Source: a virus
DNA: 48,694 nt
Strand: one strand, 5' to 3'
IMG/VR virus record: IMGVR_UViG_3300046167_000269
Location: 1-48,694 of that record
In this document: piece after piece, positions 42,616 through 48,694 of the stretch
Layout: every line of letters starts with the position of its first letter
Numbering within the stretch: position 1 is the stretch's first letter
Notes under the pieces: model-generated
The model's database searches: none
Told to the model about the DNA's origin: nothing
The model's input: only the letters and a program-made list of their open reading frames with translations
Program-made: the position numbers and the translations under genes

Positions 42616-42777
42616 TTATACCTCTCTAGGTTTGATAGAAGCAGTCTGACCAGTAGACCAAATCTGATCTACTCGTCTTTGTGCATCTGCTTTGTTGTTG
42701 AAAGTTGCGATTCTTCTGTGATCTCCATACCTGCCAATATGGAAGAAGAACTGGTAAACATCATAGACTGTGTTCAT
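42616..42777 (-). CDS. Small protein (53 aa)
   Basis: ATG 42777 overlaps the stop of the upstream gene (ATGA). The sequence reads MNTVYDVYQFFFHIGRYG, then TFNNKADAQRRVDQIW and a short basic tail. The alternating aromatic strand followed by a helix suggests a small alpha/beta fold. Unknown function. Confidence 0.55.
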   Translation of the reverse strand: MNTVYDVYQFFFHIGRYGDHRRIATFNNKADAQRRVDQIWSTGQTASIKPREV

Positions 42778-43073
42778 GATCTTGCTCCAAATTCATTAGC
42801 AATATAACCATCAAACAATTCATCATATTTGTTTTTGATTTCTGATAATGATAATTTTTCAACACCTGTAGGTCTAAAATCCATTATGTTGTTATGTAGC
42901 TCTACATAAGACTCACTCATTTCAAAATGAGCTAAGTCATATGGTGTAAATATGCCTTGTGAATTAAGATCATCTAAGGTATCAGGTGCAAAGCCTATAG
43001 ATACTAAGAATTTATTGTTATCAACCATAAAATCTTTTAAAGACTTGTAATTTGTATGGATTGGTTTTTTCAT
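42774..43073 (-). CDS. Hypothetical protein (99 aa), operator-controlled
   Basis: Not recognised. Contains FAPDTLDDLNSQGIFTPYDL and VEKLSLSEIKNKYDELFDGY. I use ATG 43073, where the promoter leader ends with GAGCAGG hairpin and ribosome binding site, instead of the in-frame ATG at 43100 that lies within the leader. First gene of an operator-controlled unit. Confidence 0.65.
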   Translation of the reverse strand: MKKPIHTNYKSLKDFMVDNNKFLVSIGFAPDTLDDLNSQGIFTPYDLAHFEMSESYVELHNNIMDFRPTGVEKLSLSEIKNKYDELFDGYIANEFGARS

Positions 43074-43081
43074 TTTATACC

Positions 43082-43094
43082 TGCTCTGTGAGCG
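43082..43094 (-). promoter_or_regulatory. Leader hairpin next to the ribosome binding site
   Basis: GCTC-ACA-GAGC, a 4-bp stem (the fifth pair is mismatched) just before AGG and the ATG at 43073; same element as upstream of the minus-strand island genes. Confidence 0.45.
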
Positions 43095-43113
43095 TTTCAT
43101 TTAATATGCAGTA

Positions 43114-43143
43114 ATTATAAACCCATAATGGAATTAGATGCAA
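43114..43143 (-). promoter_or_regulatory. Early promoter with partly palindromic operator
   Basis: Minus strand: TTGCAT (43143-43138), 18-base spacer, TATAAT (43119-43114). Spacer carries ATTCCATTATGGGT (43134-43121). Same arrangement as the leaders at 6756, 7382 and 8397. Confidence 0.68.
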
Positions 43144-43161
43144 CACTTTTATTAATTTATT

Positions 43162-43509
43162 TTAAAATGGTAAATCGTTGTCCTCTTGGCTATCATCTCT
43201 CCAAAGTTTTTCTTCCCATAATCTTTTAGCCCAAACTTGTCCAAAGTCAGCAGGCAAACCATAACTCGTAAAGAACTTATACTCATCACCAAACTTCGTA
43301 TGAAGCTGTGCATGATGATGTAAACATAAAGGTATAGCATTCCTATCATTAGCCTTTAAGCTCATGCCACGAACTCCGTCATAGGGTTTAAGTAAATGAT
43401 GCGCCTGCACTTCTCTTGAGTGGGAGTAGTAACCTGCTTTACACAATAGGCAAGGCAGTGTCCTAATCCATTTAAGGTGCGACTCATCTTTGTATCTTTT
43501 ACTAGGCAA
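43162..43509 (-). CDS. HNH nuclease family protein (DUF968-like)
   Basis: Contains CLLCKAGYYSH, VQAHHLLKPYDG, RGMSLKANDRNAIPLCLHHH and QLHTKFGDEYKFF, giving the Cys/His zinc and HNH catalytic layout of the DUF968 and Ref-like recombination proteins. The C-terminus ends EDNDLPF, like an SSB-tail peptide. Likely a recombination or replication accessory nuclease; the neighbouring genes form the recombination block. Confidence 0.82.
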   Translation of the reverse strand: MPSKRYKDESHLKWIRTLPCLLCKAGYYSHSREVQAHHLLKPYDGVRGMSLKANDRNAIPLCLHHHAQLHTKFGDEYKFFTSYGLPADFGQVWAKRLWEEKLWRDDSQEDNDLPF

Positions 43510-43510
43510 G

Positions 43511-43885
43511 TTAAAAAGGCGCTTCTTCTACCTCAGTTTTATGAGCAACAGTTTCTTCATCATCCTTTACTCTAAGACTAACAGCAGTGTATTCATTGCC
43601 TTTATCTGATACTTTTTTCCAACCACCAAACTTGTACTGGACATTGTTCCAAGTTATTGGACCACCAATATCAGGACTTCTTTCAGATTTCTTTTCTTCG
43701 TTAAGATGCAACAAACCTGCAGAGACCATAAGCTCATACTTATCTTCACCCTTAACTTTTGTTTTAACAATTGCAGAATAAATCTCCTCGCCATTTATTT
43801 GCATAGTGCCTTTGCGTATCACAGTAGAACCAGTCTCATGCCAAAGAAAACCTTTTAGCTCTTTATCATATTGCTTATCATCCAT
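43511..43885 (-). CDS. DUF736-like, possible ssDNA-binding protein (124 aa)
   Basis: The region SPDIGGPITWNNVQYKFGGW to KKVSDKGNEYTAVSLRVKD resembles DUF736 proteins, which have an OB-like beta pattern. The C-terminus HKTEVEEAPF is acidic and ends in Pro-Phe as SSB proteins do. Together this suggests a phage ssDNA-binding role. Start 43885 overlaps the neighbour by eight bases; ribosome binding site AGGAG. Confidence 0.6.
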   Translation of the reverse strand: MDDKQYDKELKGFLWHETGSTVIRKGTMQINGEEIYSAIVKTKVKGEDKYELMVSAGLLHLNEEKKSERSPDIGGPITWNNVQYKFGGWKKVSDKGNEYTAVSLRVKDDEETVAHKTEVEEAPF

Positions 43886-44144
43886 TTTTTTCTCCTATTA
43901 ATTTATATTTAAACCCCTTACCACTTGTCCTGCGTTTCTTTTCTATAACTTCTCCAAAGGCAGGAAGTTTATATTTAAGTCTAGCAGGGTCTTTCCTCAA
44001 GTTGCGTATAGAAGCAGAAATAGACGGCTCTCCGTAAAACTGTCCTGTTTTCTGCTTGATAGCATCTTGTAGTTCCCAAAATGTCCAATATCTGCCGTCA
44101 CGCATACAGAAATAGACACAATCATCTAATGTCAGCTTACTCAT
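43878..44144 (-). CDS. Winged-helix-like DNA-binding protein (88 aa)
   Basis: The segment WTFWELQDAIKQKTGQFYGE followed by SISASIRNLRKDP and GFKYKLIGEK resembles a winged helix (recognition helix and wing). Probably a DNA-binding helper; start overlaps the annealase gene stop (ATGA). Confidence 0.65.
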   Translation of the reverse strand: MSKLTLDDCVYFCMRDGRYWTFWELQDAIKQKTGQFYGEPSISASIRNLRKDPARLKYKLPAFGEVIEKKRRTSGKGFKYKLIGEKNG

Positions 44145-44794
44145 ACAACTTTCTTAGAGTAAATATCTATTAGCTTCTCAAACGCCTGTAAGTCTCTATC
44201 GTTCTCAGGCAAATCATTGTAGATGCGTTCTATTTCACTAGAGTTAGCTTTAAATACATCTATGCACTCTTGATCTTCAGGATTAGCTAAAACCTTACGC
44301 AAGCCACCTATGAAAGCATGAGTGTCAGGAAAGGTTGCATATGGATGACCTTTTGCATTCTTAAGAACCAAAGATTCTTTAAGATCAGGTGCAGGTTGTT
44401 TGTTGTTTATGGCATTGTCCATTTCAAAAGCGGAAGCATATTCACCACCACCGAGAGCTAACGAAGCAAGCGCTCTGCCGATTGCACTGGTGCAACAGTT
44501 TTCTAAAGCAGAGGTTTTATTAACCATGCCTTGCGCTCTAAATTCTTCAGCATAGTCACTGCCTATTTCACGCCATGTGCCATCCACATAAACGCTCACA
44601 GTAGCTTGTACCACTACTCTTTCCAAGTCATTGTGGATAATCTTAGTCTGCACATTGGCATTGCTACCAAAGTGTTTTCTAAATATCTGTAACCGTTTAT
44701 CTACGGTTGTGTAGAACTTACCTTTGATATTGGTTTTATCGCTATCAGCAAGGTTAGCTATTTCATTTATTGATTCAATCAATTTATCACTCAT
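44141..44794 (-). CDS. ssDNA-annealing protein (ERF/Rad52-like family)
   Basis: Residues about 25-130 carry the pattern of this phage recombinase family: FYTTVDKRLQIFRKHFG, ERVVVQATVSVYVDGTWREI and NCCTSAIGRALASLALGG, ending GEYASAFEM. Paired with the adjacent nuclease it would promote single-strand annealing recombination. ATG 44794 overlaps the nuclease stop and follows GGAGAATAAA; the longer in-frame start at 44842 is inside the nuclease gene. Confidence 0.72.
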   Translation of the reverse strand: MSDKLIESINEIANLADSDKTNIKGKFYTTVDKRLQIFRKHFGSNANVQTKIIHNDLERVVVQATVSVYVDGTWREIGSDYAEEFRAQGMVNKTSALENCCTSAIGRALASLALGGGEYASAFEMDNAINNKQPAPDLKESLVLKNAKGHPYATFPDTHAFIGGLRKVLANPEDQECIDVFKANSSEIERIYNDLPENDRDLQAFEKLIDIYSKKVV

Positions 44795-45540
44795 TTTATT
44801 CTCCATAGTTCTTTGGCAGCTTGAGTATCTGAGTCTGACCACATCCAGTGGGATAGGTCAGGATAGAACTGGTCAACCAAAGAGTTAACATCATTATTCT
44901 GTAGAAGGTTCATTATTGCTAACGAAGCCCTATACACCTCATCTAATCTCATGCTTATGTCGTCTATCTCAAATGTGATGACCTCTGATTTGGTCTTAGT
45001 CACATAGATATAATCAGCATACGCATGATCTTTTTCTAACGCAGTAGCATAAATTGCTAGTTGCCTTTGAACTGGTGGGAGTAATGCAGGTGGTTTCTTT
45101 GCAGAGGTTTTTATGTCTCTGATGCAATCCTCATACTCTAAATCTGTGTACCCTATAACTGATACTGGTAGCCCTACATCTATCTCTACTTTCTTTTGAT
45201 AGCTAACAGGCTCGCCTAAGTGTTTATAGAAAGGCAATCCTATAGATAGATACTTCTCTATGTTGTTGTACTCTGTGTCTGCTTTCTCTTGATCAAACAC
45301 CACGCCTTGACTCTGTTCGTAGCCCATAAGCGATTTGAACTCAGCCTGTGCATCTTCTATAGATGTCTTGTTGCCAATGGCATGATCTATGACCGTACCT
45401 CTTAACATGGCAGGGTTGGTAGGTGACTTATGTTTGGCTAAGTACCGAACAATAAACAGTGGTGGGTTTTGTATGAATAGGTTTATAGAACTGGCTGATA
45501 GGTGTTCAATCTCAAACTGTTCAAATGGATTATTTTTCAT
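44791..45540 (-). CDS. PD-(D/E)XK exonuclease (Cas4/RecB-like)
   Basis: Recombination exonuclease. RGTVIDHAIGNK holds the motif I His, GYTDLEYEDCIRDIKTS holds the Asp and the D-x-K core, and PVQRQLAIYATALEK is the QxxxY motif. Length of 249 residues is typical. It precedes the annealase gene, the usual exonuclease/annealase order. The promoter at 45585-45613 drives the unit; ribosome binding site GAGG. Confidence 0.85.
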   Translation of the reverse strand: MKNNPFEQFEIEHLSASSINLFIQNPPLFIVRYLAKHKSPTNPAMLRGTVIDHAIGNKTSIEDAQAEFKSLMGYEQSQGVVFDQEKADTEYNNIEKYLSIGLPFYKHLGEPVSYQKKVEIDVGLPVSVIGYTDLEYEDCIRDIKTSAKKPPALLPPVQRQLAIYATALEKDHAYADYIYVTKTKSEVITFEIDDISMRLDEVYRASLAIMNLLQNNDVNSLVDQFYPDLSHWMWSDSDTQAAKELWRIK

Positions 45541-45563
45541 CTTTTAAATACCTCAATTTATGC

Positions 45564-45592
45564 TTTCAATAAATACGAAATGGAATTATAAT
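45564..45592 (+). promoter_or_regulatory. Candidate promoter of the Cro-like regulator
   Basis: TTTCAA (45564-45569), 17-base spacer and TATAAT (45587-45592), sharing the ATTATAAT palindrome with the opposing promoter. The operator-like GGGTTTACCACAACCC (45601-45616) lies just downstream, so binding there could repress both. Confidence 0.45.
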
Positions 45593-45613
45593 CACATATT
45601 GGGTTTACCACAA
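45585..45613 (-). promoter_or_regulatory. Minus-strand promoter of the recombination operon
   Basis: TTGTGG (45613-45608), 17-base spacer, TATAAT (45590-45585) on the minus strand, with ACCCAATATG (45604-45595) in the spacer, a half-operator. The -10 overlaps the plus-strand TATAAT at 45587-45592 of the Cro-like gene, so the two divergent promoters are in conflict. Confidence 0.65.
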
Positions 45614-45641
45614 CCCTAAATTTAATATTAGGAGACAACCA

Positions 45642-45845
45642 ATGAAGCTGAAAGATTTTTTGCAAGAGAACAACTACACTCAAAATAAATTTATAGAAGC
45701 TGTGCATGAAGAAACAGGACATAGATTTTCTCAGGGCGGTCTTGCTAAATACATCATTGGTGTTCGCATACCTAGAAAAAAAGAGATGGGAGTTATTCAT
45801 AGTTTTACCAAAGGCGTAGTATCACCCAACGACTTTTACTTATAG
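45642..45845 (+). CDS. Cro-like HTH transcriptional regulator (67 aa)
   Basis: Helix-turn-helix of the XRE/Cro type: LKDFLQENNYTQNKFIEAVH, then RFSQGGLAKYIIGVRIPRKK and a C-terminal MGVIHSFTKGVVSPNDFYL, the usual end of phage Cro-type proteins. Ribosome binding site AGGAG. It is the only plus-strand gene in the minus-strand early region, sits beside an operator-bearing divergent promoter and ends tail to tail with the primase-helicase gene. A candidate binder of the ACCCATNATGGGT elements. Confidence 0.8.
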   Translation: MKLKDFLQENNYTQNKFIEAVHEETGHRFSQGGLAKYIIGVRIPRKKEMGVIHSFTKGVVSPNDFYL

Positions 45846-47525
45846 ACTCCAATCGTCTATCTCGTAATTTCTTTCTATAAAGATTCGCTTGTCCATATCA
45901 TAGAAGAACTTTACCTGTCCGATCTTACCGTATAAGTCCTGTTCTCTTATCTTGCGTGTAATTACGCTAGTGGAGTTGTCATCAAAGTCTCTGTGAATCG
46001 TTAGGACTGCATCAGACTGGTTGTGCCAATGTGCAGCTCCACTTATATCGTAAGCAGAAGGTGGCAGGTAAGAACCATCTTGAGACTTAGGTAGCTTTGT
46101 TGGATGGGCAACCACCCACATAGTTACCTCGTAGTTTCTAGCAAAGCGCTTACAGCTAGAGATAAAATCTCTTATGTGTTCATCCTCACGCTGATTGCCT
46201 TCTCGTTTTGCACTGACCTCATTGTAAGGGTCTATGACTATCCCATTGACTCCGTGTTTGTAAACACTGGATTTTGCTATGTCTATGATTAGGTCTATCT
46301 CAGGTACGGCATCTTTAGATTCAATAAAGAAGAAGTGTTTATCAATAAAACCCATAGCTTCTACCAACTCTGATCTGCTCATGCGATTACCGAAGCCCTC
46401 ATCAAATGCTTTCTGACAATACATCTGTGTCATCCTTCTGATGTGCATACTCGTTGAGTGTTCAGGAGAAAAGATTGCAAACTTCCAACCCTGATTCTTT
46501 GCTAGGTTCAGAAGTATCTGATCAAGTATTAAAGACTTACCATGATTGGGTATACCAGTAATCACATGGAAAGTACCAGTCATGATCTTGTAAATGTCAT
46601 CAAGTGAACCCATGCCGATCTCTACAGGCTTCTCATAGTTCCCCTCATACAGATCAATCAGTTGATCAAAGTAGTCATGACCTTTGTACAAGCCGTTGAT
46701 AGGATAGGGTATAGCATTGTCTATAAGTTCCTTGAGTTTGGTTGCACCATGTTTCATTAGAACCTCATTGGCATCTTTGCATCCTTCAGGACACTTCACA
46801 TACCAACAGCGATCTTTACCGAACCTATGTAGCAGTTCTTTGTGTAGCGATCTACCTGCTGTGTCATTGTCAGTAAATATAATTATGTTCTTGGCAACGA
46901 GAGGTGAGTTATCTAAGGCTTTAAACCTTGCATCATTTGGGTCAAACTTTGCTTCTTTAGGCGCACCATCAGGAAGCGTTGTGCTGTTCGTTATGCCACT
47001 CTCAAACAAACTGATGCAATCCATCTCACCTTCGCAGAAAATAACGGTATCGCTTTTGTACACATTGTCATAGTTATATAAGATGCGTTTAGCGTTAGGC
47101 GATTGTCTAAACTGTTTATCAACTGTCCTGTATTTAACATTCACCAGTGAGCCGTGTTCATCAAAGTATTGAAATGCAATCCATGAGTTCTCGTTAAAGA
47201 TTTTCATAGAGTCAACCGTTGATTTAGAAATGCCACGATCACCGAAGAACTTATACATGGAATTATCTGTAGACTTAGACTCAGGAACTACTGGTGTTTG
47301 ATAGGTCTTTGGCTTAAAAGAATTAGACCCATCTCCTGACCCACCTCTAAATTCACAATGGTGACAATTCCAAACCACCGTATTATTTTCTATGGTGACT
47401 GAGAGTGGATTATCTTTTGGATTGTGTGGGGGCTGACAGGAAGGACACTTTACTTTTTGATTACCTATACCGTAATGTTTTAAATTTATTCTGTTGTCCA
47501 TAAGGACGGTACTTATATCTTTCAT
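45840..47525 (-). CDS. Replicative primase-helicase (T7 gp4-like)
   Basis: Bifunctional protein for priming and unwinding at the fork. A CxxC...CxxC zinc finger (C27, C30, C54, C57) is followed by the TOPRIM region (VIFCEGEMDCISLFESG, IIFTDNDTAGRSL) and a RecA-like helicase domain from about residue 310 with Walker A GIPNHGKS, VIDPYNEVSAK and a late WVVAHPTKLP. Length 561 residues matches T7 gp4. AAGGAAAT ribosome binding site. Confidence 0.92.
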   Translation of the reverse strand: MKDISTVLMDNRINLKHYGIGNQKVKCPSCQPPHNPKDNPLSVTIENNTVVWNCHHCEFRGGSGDGSNSFKPKTYQTPVVPESKSTDNSMYKFFGDRGISKSTVDSMKIFNENSWIAFQYFDEHGSLVNVKYRTVDKQFRQSPNAKRILYNYDNVYKSDTVIFCEGEMDCISLFESGITNSTTLPDGAPKEAKFDPNDARFKALDNSPLVAKNIIIFTDNDTAGRSLHKELLHRFGKDRCWYVKCPEGCKDANEVLMKHGATKLKELIDNAIPYPINGLYKGHDYFDQLIDLYEGNYEKPVEIGMGSLDDIYKIMTGTFHVITGIPNHGKSLILDQILLNLAKNQGWKFAIFSPEHSTSMHIRRMTQMYCQKAFDEGFGNRMSRSELVEAMGFIDKHFFFIESKDAVPEIDLIIDIAKSSVYKHGVNGIVIDPYNEVSAKREGNQREDEHIRDFISSCKRFARNYEVTMWVVAHPTKLPKSQDGSYLPPSAYDISGAAHWHNQSDAVLTIHRDFDDNSTSVITRKIREQDLYGKIGQVKFFYDMDKRIFIERNYEIDDWSL

Positions 47526-47534
47526 TTTATTTCC

Positions 47535-48188
47535 TTACCCTGCAAGAGAGTTCAATGATTTTTTAACTTTTGTTACTGTTGTATCTGCATCATCAAGATA
47601 CCGTTTTTGATTTAACCATGTTGTGCAATGGGGTACAAATTTTAAATCCATCTTTTCATCTTTAACAAACTCTGCATAGGACTTAATCTTTTCTAAGAGT
47701 TCTTCATGAGATATATCATTTAATGCAATCTTATATTTTTGAGAAGCTGCGTACTTGTTTGTCTTGCGTGGATAGATTTTCCAAAACTCCTCAAAGAGGT
47801 CTTTAGTATTATCTTTAGTATTCTCTTTAGTATTGGGGGGTGGTGAGACAGGGGGGGTGGTGGTCTCCTGACCCTGAGGGGTAGGGGTCTCATCACCAGT
47901 GGGGGTCTGTAGACCCTGACCTAGATGTAAGGTGTATCGGTTTGATATGTTCCCACCATCTGCTTTAAATCTAGCCGTGATCTCAAGCAGGTCTTGTTGT
48001 GCAAACTCTTTGATAATCTTACCAATGTGTTTAGGGTCTTTAATTCCTGCAAGTAGACCTATGTGCTGATAGCTAGGATAACAACTACCTTTCTCATCTG
48101 CGTAATTGGCAAGGATGACTAGAACTAATTTCTTGGTTGGAGTTAAGCCCTCTAGTTTGAGGGCTTTGTTTAGTAACTCAATTGACAT
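47535..48188 (-). CDS. Replication-initiator-like HTH protein
   Basis: Residues 1-90 form a winged helix of the HTH_36 type found in phage and plasmid initiators (LTPTKKLVLVILANYADEKG, LAGIKDPKHIGKIIKEF). A Pro/Thr-rich linker (about residues 96-130) follows, then a C-terminal domain with LFEEFWKIYPRKTNKYAASQ, present in phage replication proteins. The linker DNA carries iteron-like repeats. Overlaps the upstream gene by 11 bases. Confidence 0.75.
   Translation of the reverse strand: MSIELLNKALKLEGLTPTKKLVLVILANYADEKGSCYPSYQHIGLLAGIKDPKHIGKIIKEFAQQDLLEITARFKADGGNISNRYTLHLGQGLQTPTGDETPTPQGQETTTPPVSPPPNTKENTKDNTKDLFEEFWKIYPRKTNKYAASQKYKIALNDISHEELLEKIKSYAEFVKDEKMDLKFVPHCTTWLNQKRYLDDADTTVTKVKKSLNSLAG
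47801..47836. repeat. Three 12-bp tandem repeats within the initiator gene
   Basis: The unit CTTTAGTATTNN occurs three times in tandem. They encode the TKENTKDNTKD linker, but such direct repeats inside an initiator gene also recall iterons of the lambda origin. The adjacent 90 bases on the plus strand are strongly G-rich in an otherwise AT-rich genome and include the inverted repeat GGTCTGTAGACC. Confidence 0.6.
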
Positions 48189-48480
48189 AGGACTGAATAT
48201 AAGAACTGGTATCTGATTCTAAGATTGCATCTACAATGGAGTCATCAAAGTTTGCAGACATCAAACAACATCTAATCTTAGTACCAAGCAATGTATAACC
48301 TAAAGATTGTAGCCTATCAGTCTCGGCATCTATCTCATCATCTGCCTTTGTGTAAGCACCTGTTCCATACTGACCTTCAGTGTACCTGTTCCAAACACCC
48401 CAAGTGTTACCAGTATCAGGGTCAAGCACATAGATTGTGAAAGCTGTGATGTGTTTAAGTTCGTGGGATTGTGTTTTCAT
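48178..48480 (-). CDS. Hypothetical protein (100 aa)
   Basis: Not recognised. The N-terminal half has ITAFTIYVLDPDTGNTWGVW, a beta-rich pattern, and the second half is acidic with GYTLLGTKIRCCLMSANFDD. First gene of the long replication operon, with TAGGAG ribosome binding site and a promoter at 48509-48537. Confidence 0.65.
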   Translation of the reverse strand: MKTQSHELKHITAFTIYVLDPDTGNTWGVWNRYTEGQYGTGAYTKADDEIDAETDRLQSLGYTLLGTKIRCCLMSANFDDSIVDAILESDTSSYIQSYVN

Positions 48481-48508
48481 TTTATCTCCTAATTAATTTA
48501 AAGAACCG

Positions 48509-48537
48509 AGCATAATTTATTTAATAATTTTATGCAA
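48509..48537 (-). promoter_or_regulatory. Promoter of the replication operon
   Basis: Minus strand: TTGCAT (48537-48532), 17-base spacer, TATGCT (48514-48509). Unlike the others, the operator-like ACCATAATGGGT element (about 48549-48537) lies upstream of and touching the -35 box, so a regulator might activate or repress differently here. Confidence 0.6.
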
Positions 48538-48549
48538 CCCATTATGGTA
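48537..48549 (-). promoter_or_regulatory. Operator-like palindrome upstream of -35
   Basis: CCATAATGG, the core of the early operator, overlaps the -35 box by one base. Its placement differs from the spacer position in the other promoters. Confidence 0.55.
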
Positions 48550-48694
48550 TTAAAGTAATCTTTGTGTTGGTGATTCATCAGCAGACACATCTCTATTGAA
48601 ATATCCAAGTGGCATTTCAGCACCCTCAGGAAAAACCCATAGGTGATAACAGTTATCAGTGTCATGTAGAAAGGACTCTTTAGGATAAATCTCA
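48550..48694 (-). CDS. DUF7694-like protein, C-terminal part (gene continues at 371-1)
   Basis: Open frame from the window edge to TAA 48552-48550 encodes IYPKESFLHDTDNCYHLWVF and GYFNRDVSADESPTQRLL. It joins in frame with the N-terminal part at 1-371, reconstructing a 171-residue protein with the YHLW region typical of the DUF7694 family. Function unknown. Confidence 0.7.
   Translation of the reverse strand, partial: EIYPKESFLHDTDNCYHLWVFPEGAEMPLGYFNRDVSADESPTQRLL

Noticed and set aside
43152-43349. Minus-strand frame of 65 codons overlapping the HNH gene
   Set aside because: The HNH frame has clear zinc and HNH motifs; this frame has no ribosome binding site or family.
44795-44842. Longer start of the annealase gene
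   Set aside because: The extra 16 residues fall within the nuclease gene, while ATG 44794 overlaps its stop and follows GGAGAATAAA.
1-48694. tRNA, rRNA and CRISPR features
   Set aside because: No cloverleaf-like or array-like structure was recognised; a dedicated tRNAscan or CRISPR search was not possible.

Overview
The window looks like the complete genome of a tailed, siphovirus-like phage of a Gram-negative, probably marine, bacterium. It is AT-rich and tightly packed, with an HK97-type head (terminase, portal, prohead protease, HK97-fold capsid), a long flexible tail with a 598-residue tape measure and a gene-transfer-agent-like tail tip, and fibre proteins rich in the degenerate repeats typical of marine phages. 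A Gram-negative host is implied by the outer-membrane lipoproteins, the nested spanin pair and the CsgG-like outer-membrane pore. No integrase catalytic domain, DNA polymerase, tRNA or CRISPR array was seen. The two window ends join in frame through a single minus-strand gene (371 down to 1, then 48694 down to 48550), so the molecule is probably circular or circularly permuted and cut at an arbitrary point.

Layout. 1-628 (minus): end-spanning DUF7694-like gene and a small basic protein. 782-6034 (plus): Mom-like DNA-modification enzyme, terminase subunits, portal, a conserved phage protein and a minor head protein; the portal and the next gene carry four single-base insertions. 6031-8351 (minus): an island of four unknown genes, mostly in self-contained cassettes with their own promoter, operator, leader hairpin and terminator, inserted within the head operon. 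8498-11977 (plus): protease, capsid and head accessory genes. 11974-22909 (plus): a large fibre module (2192-residue fibre, Gly-rich fibre, S74-processed fibre and small accessories) lying unusually between capsid and connector genes. 22909-33462 (plus): head-tail connectors, tail tube, G/GT frameshifted chaperones, tape measure, tail tip and hub. 33472-39854 (plus): small membrane proteins, a curli-like set (CsgF, CsgG, a curlin-like repeat protein and a FecR-domain protein), spanins, a nuclease, a GH24 endolysin and small genes. 39814-48480 (minus): early region with 2OG oxygenase, many small genes, an RHH plus integrase-arm-like protein, HNH protein, DUF736-like protein, annealase and exonuclease, primase-helicase and a replication-initiator-like protein, with one divergent Cro-like regulator at 45642-45845.

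How it fits together. Most early promoters have a partial palindrome related to ACCCATNATGGGT between the -35 and -10 boxes, which suggests one regulator, possibly the Cro-like protein, controls several early units. Replication would rely on the initiator and primase-helicase plus host polymerase, with an exonuclease/annealase pair for recombination. Late plus-strand genes build the virion. The most striking element is the type VIII (curli) secretion-like gene set sitting between holin-like and spanin genes, where lysis genes would be expected.

No gene-free stretch exceeds about 300 bases; the largest gaps (629-781, 45541-45641, 48481-48549) hold promoters.
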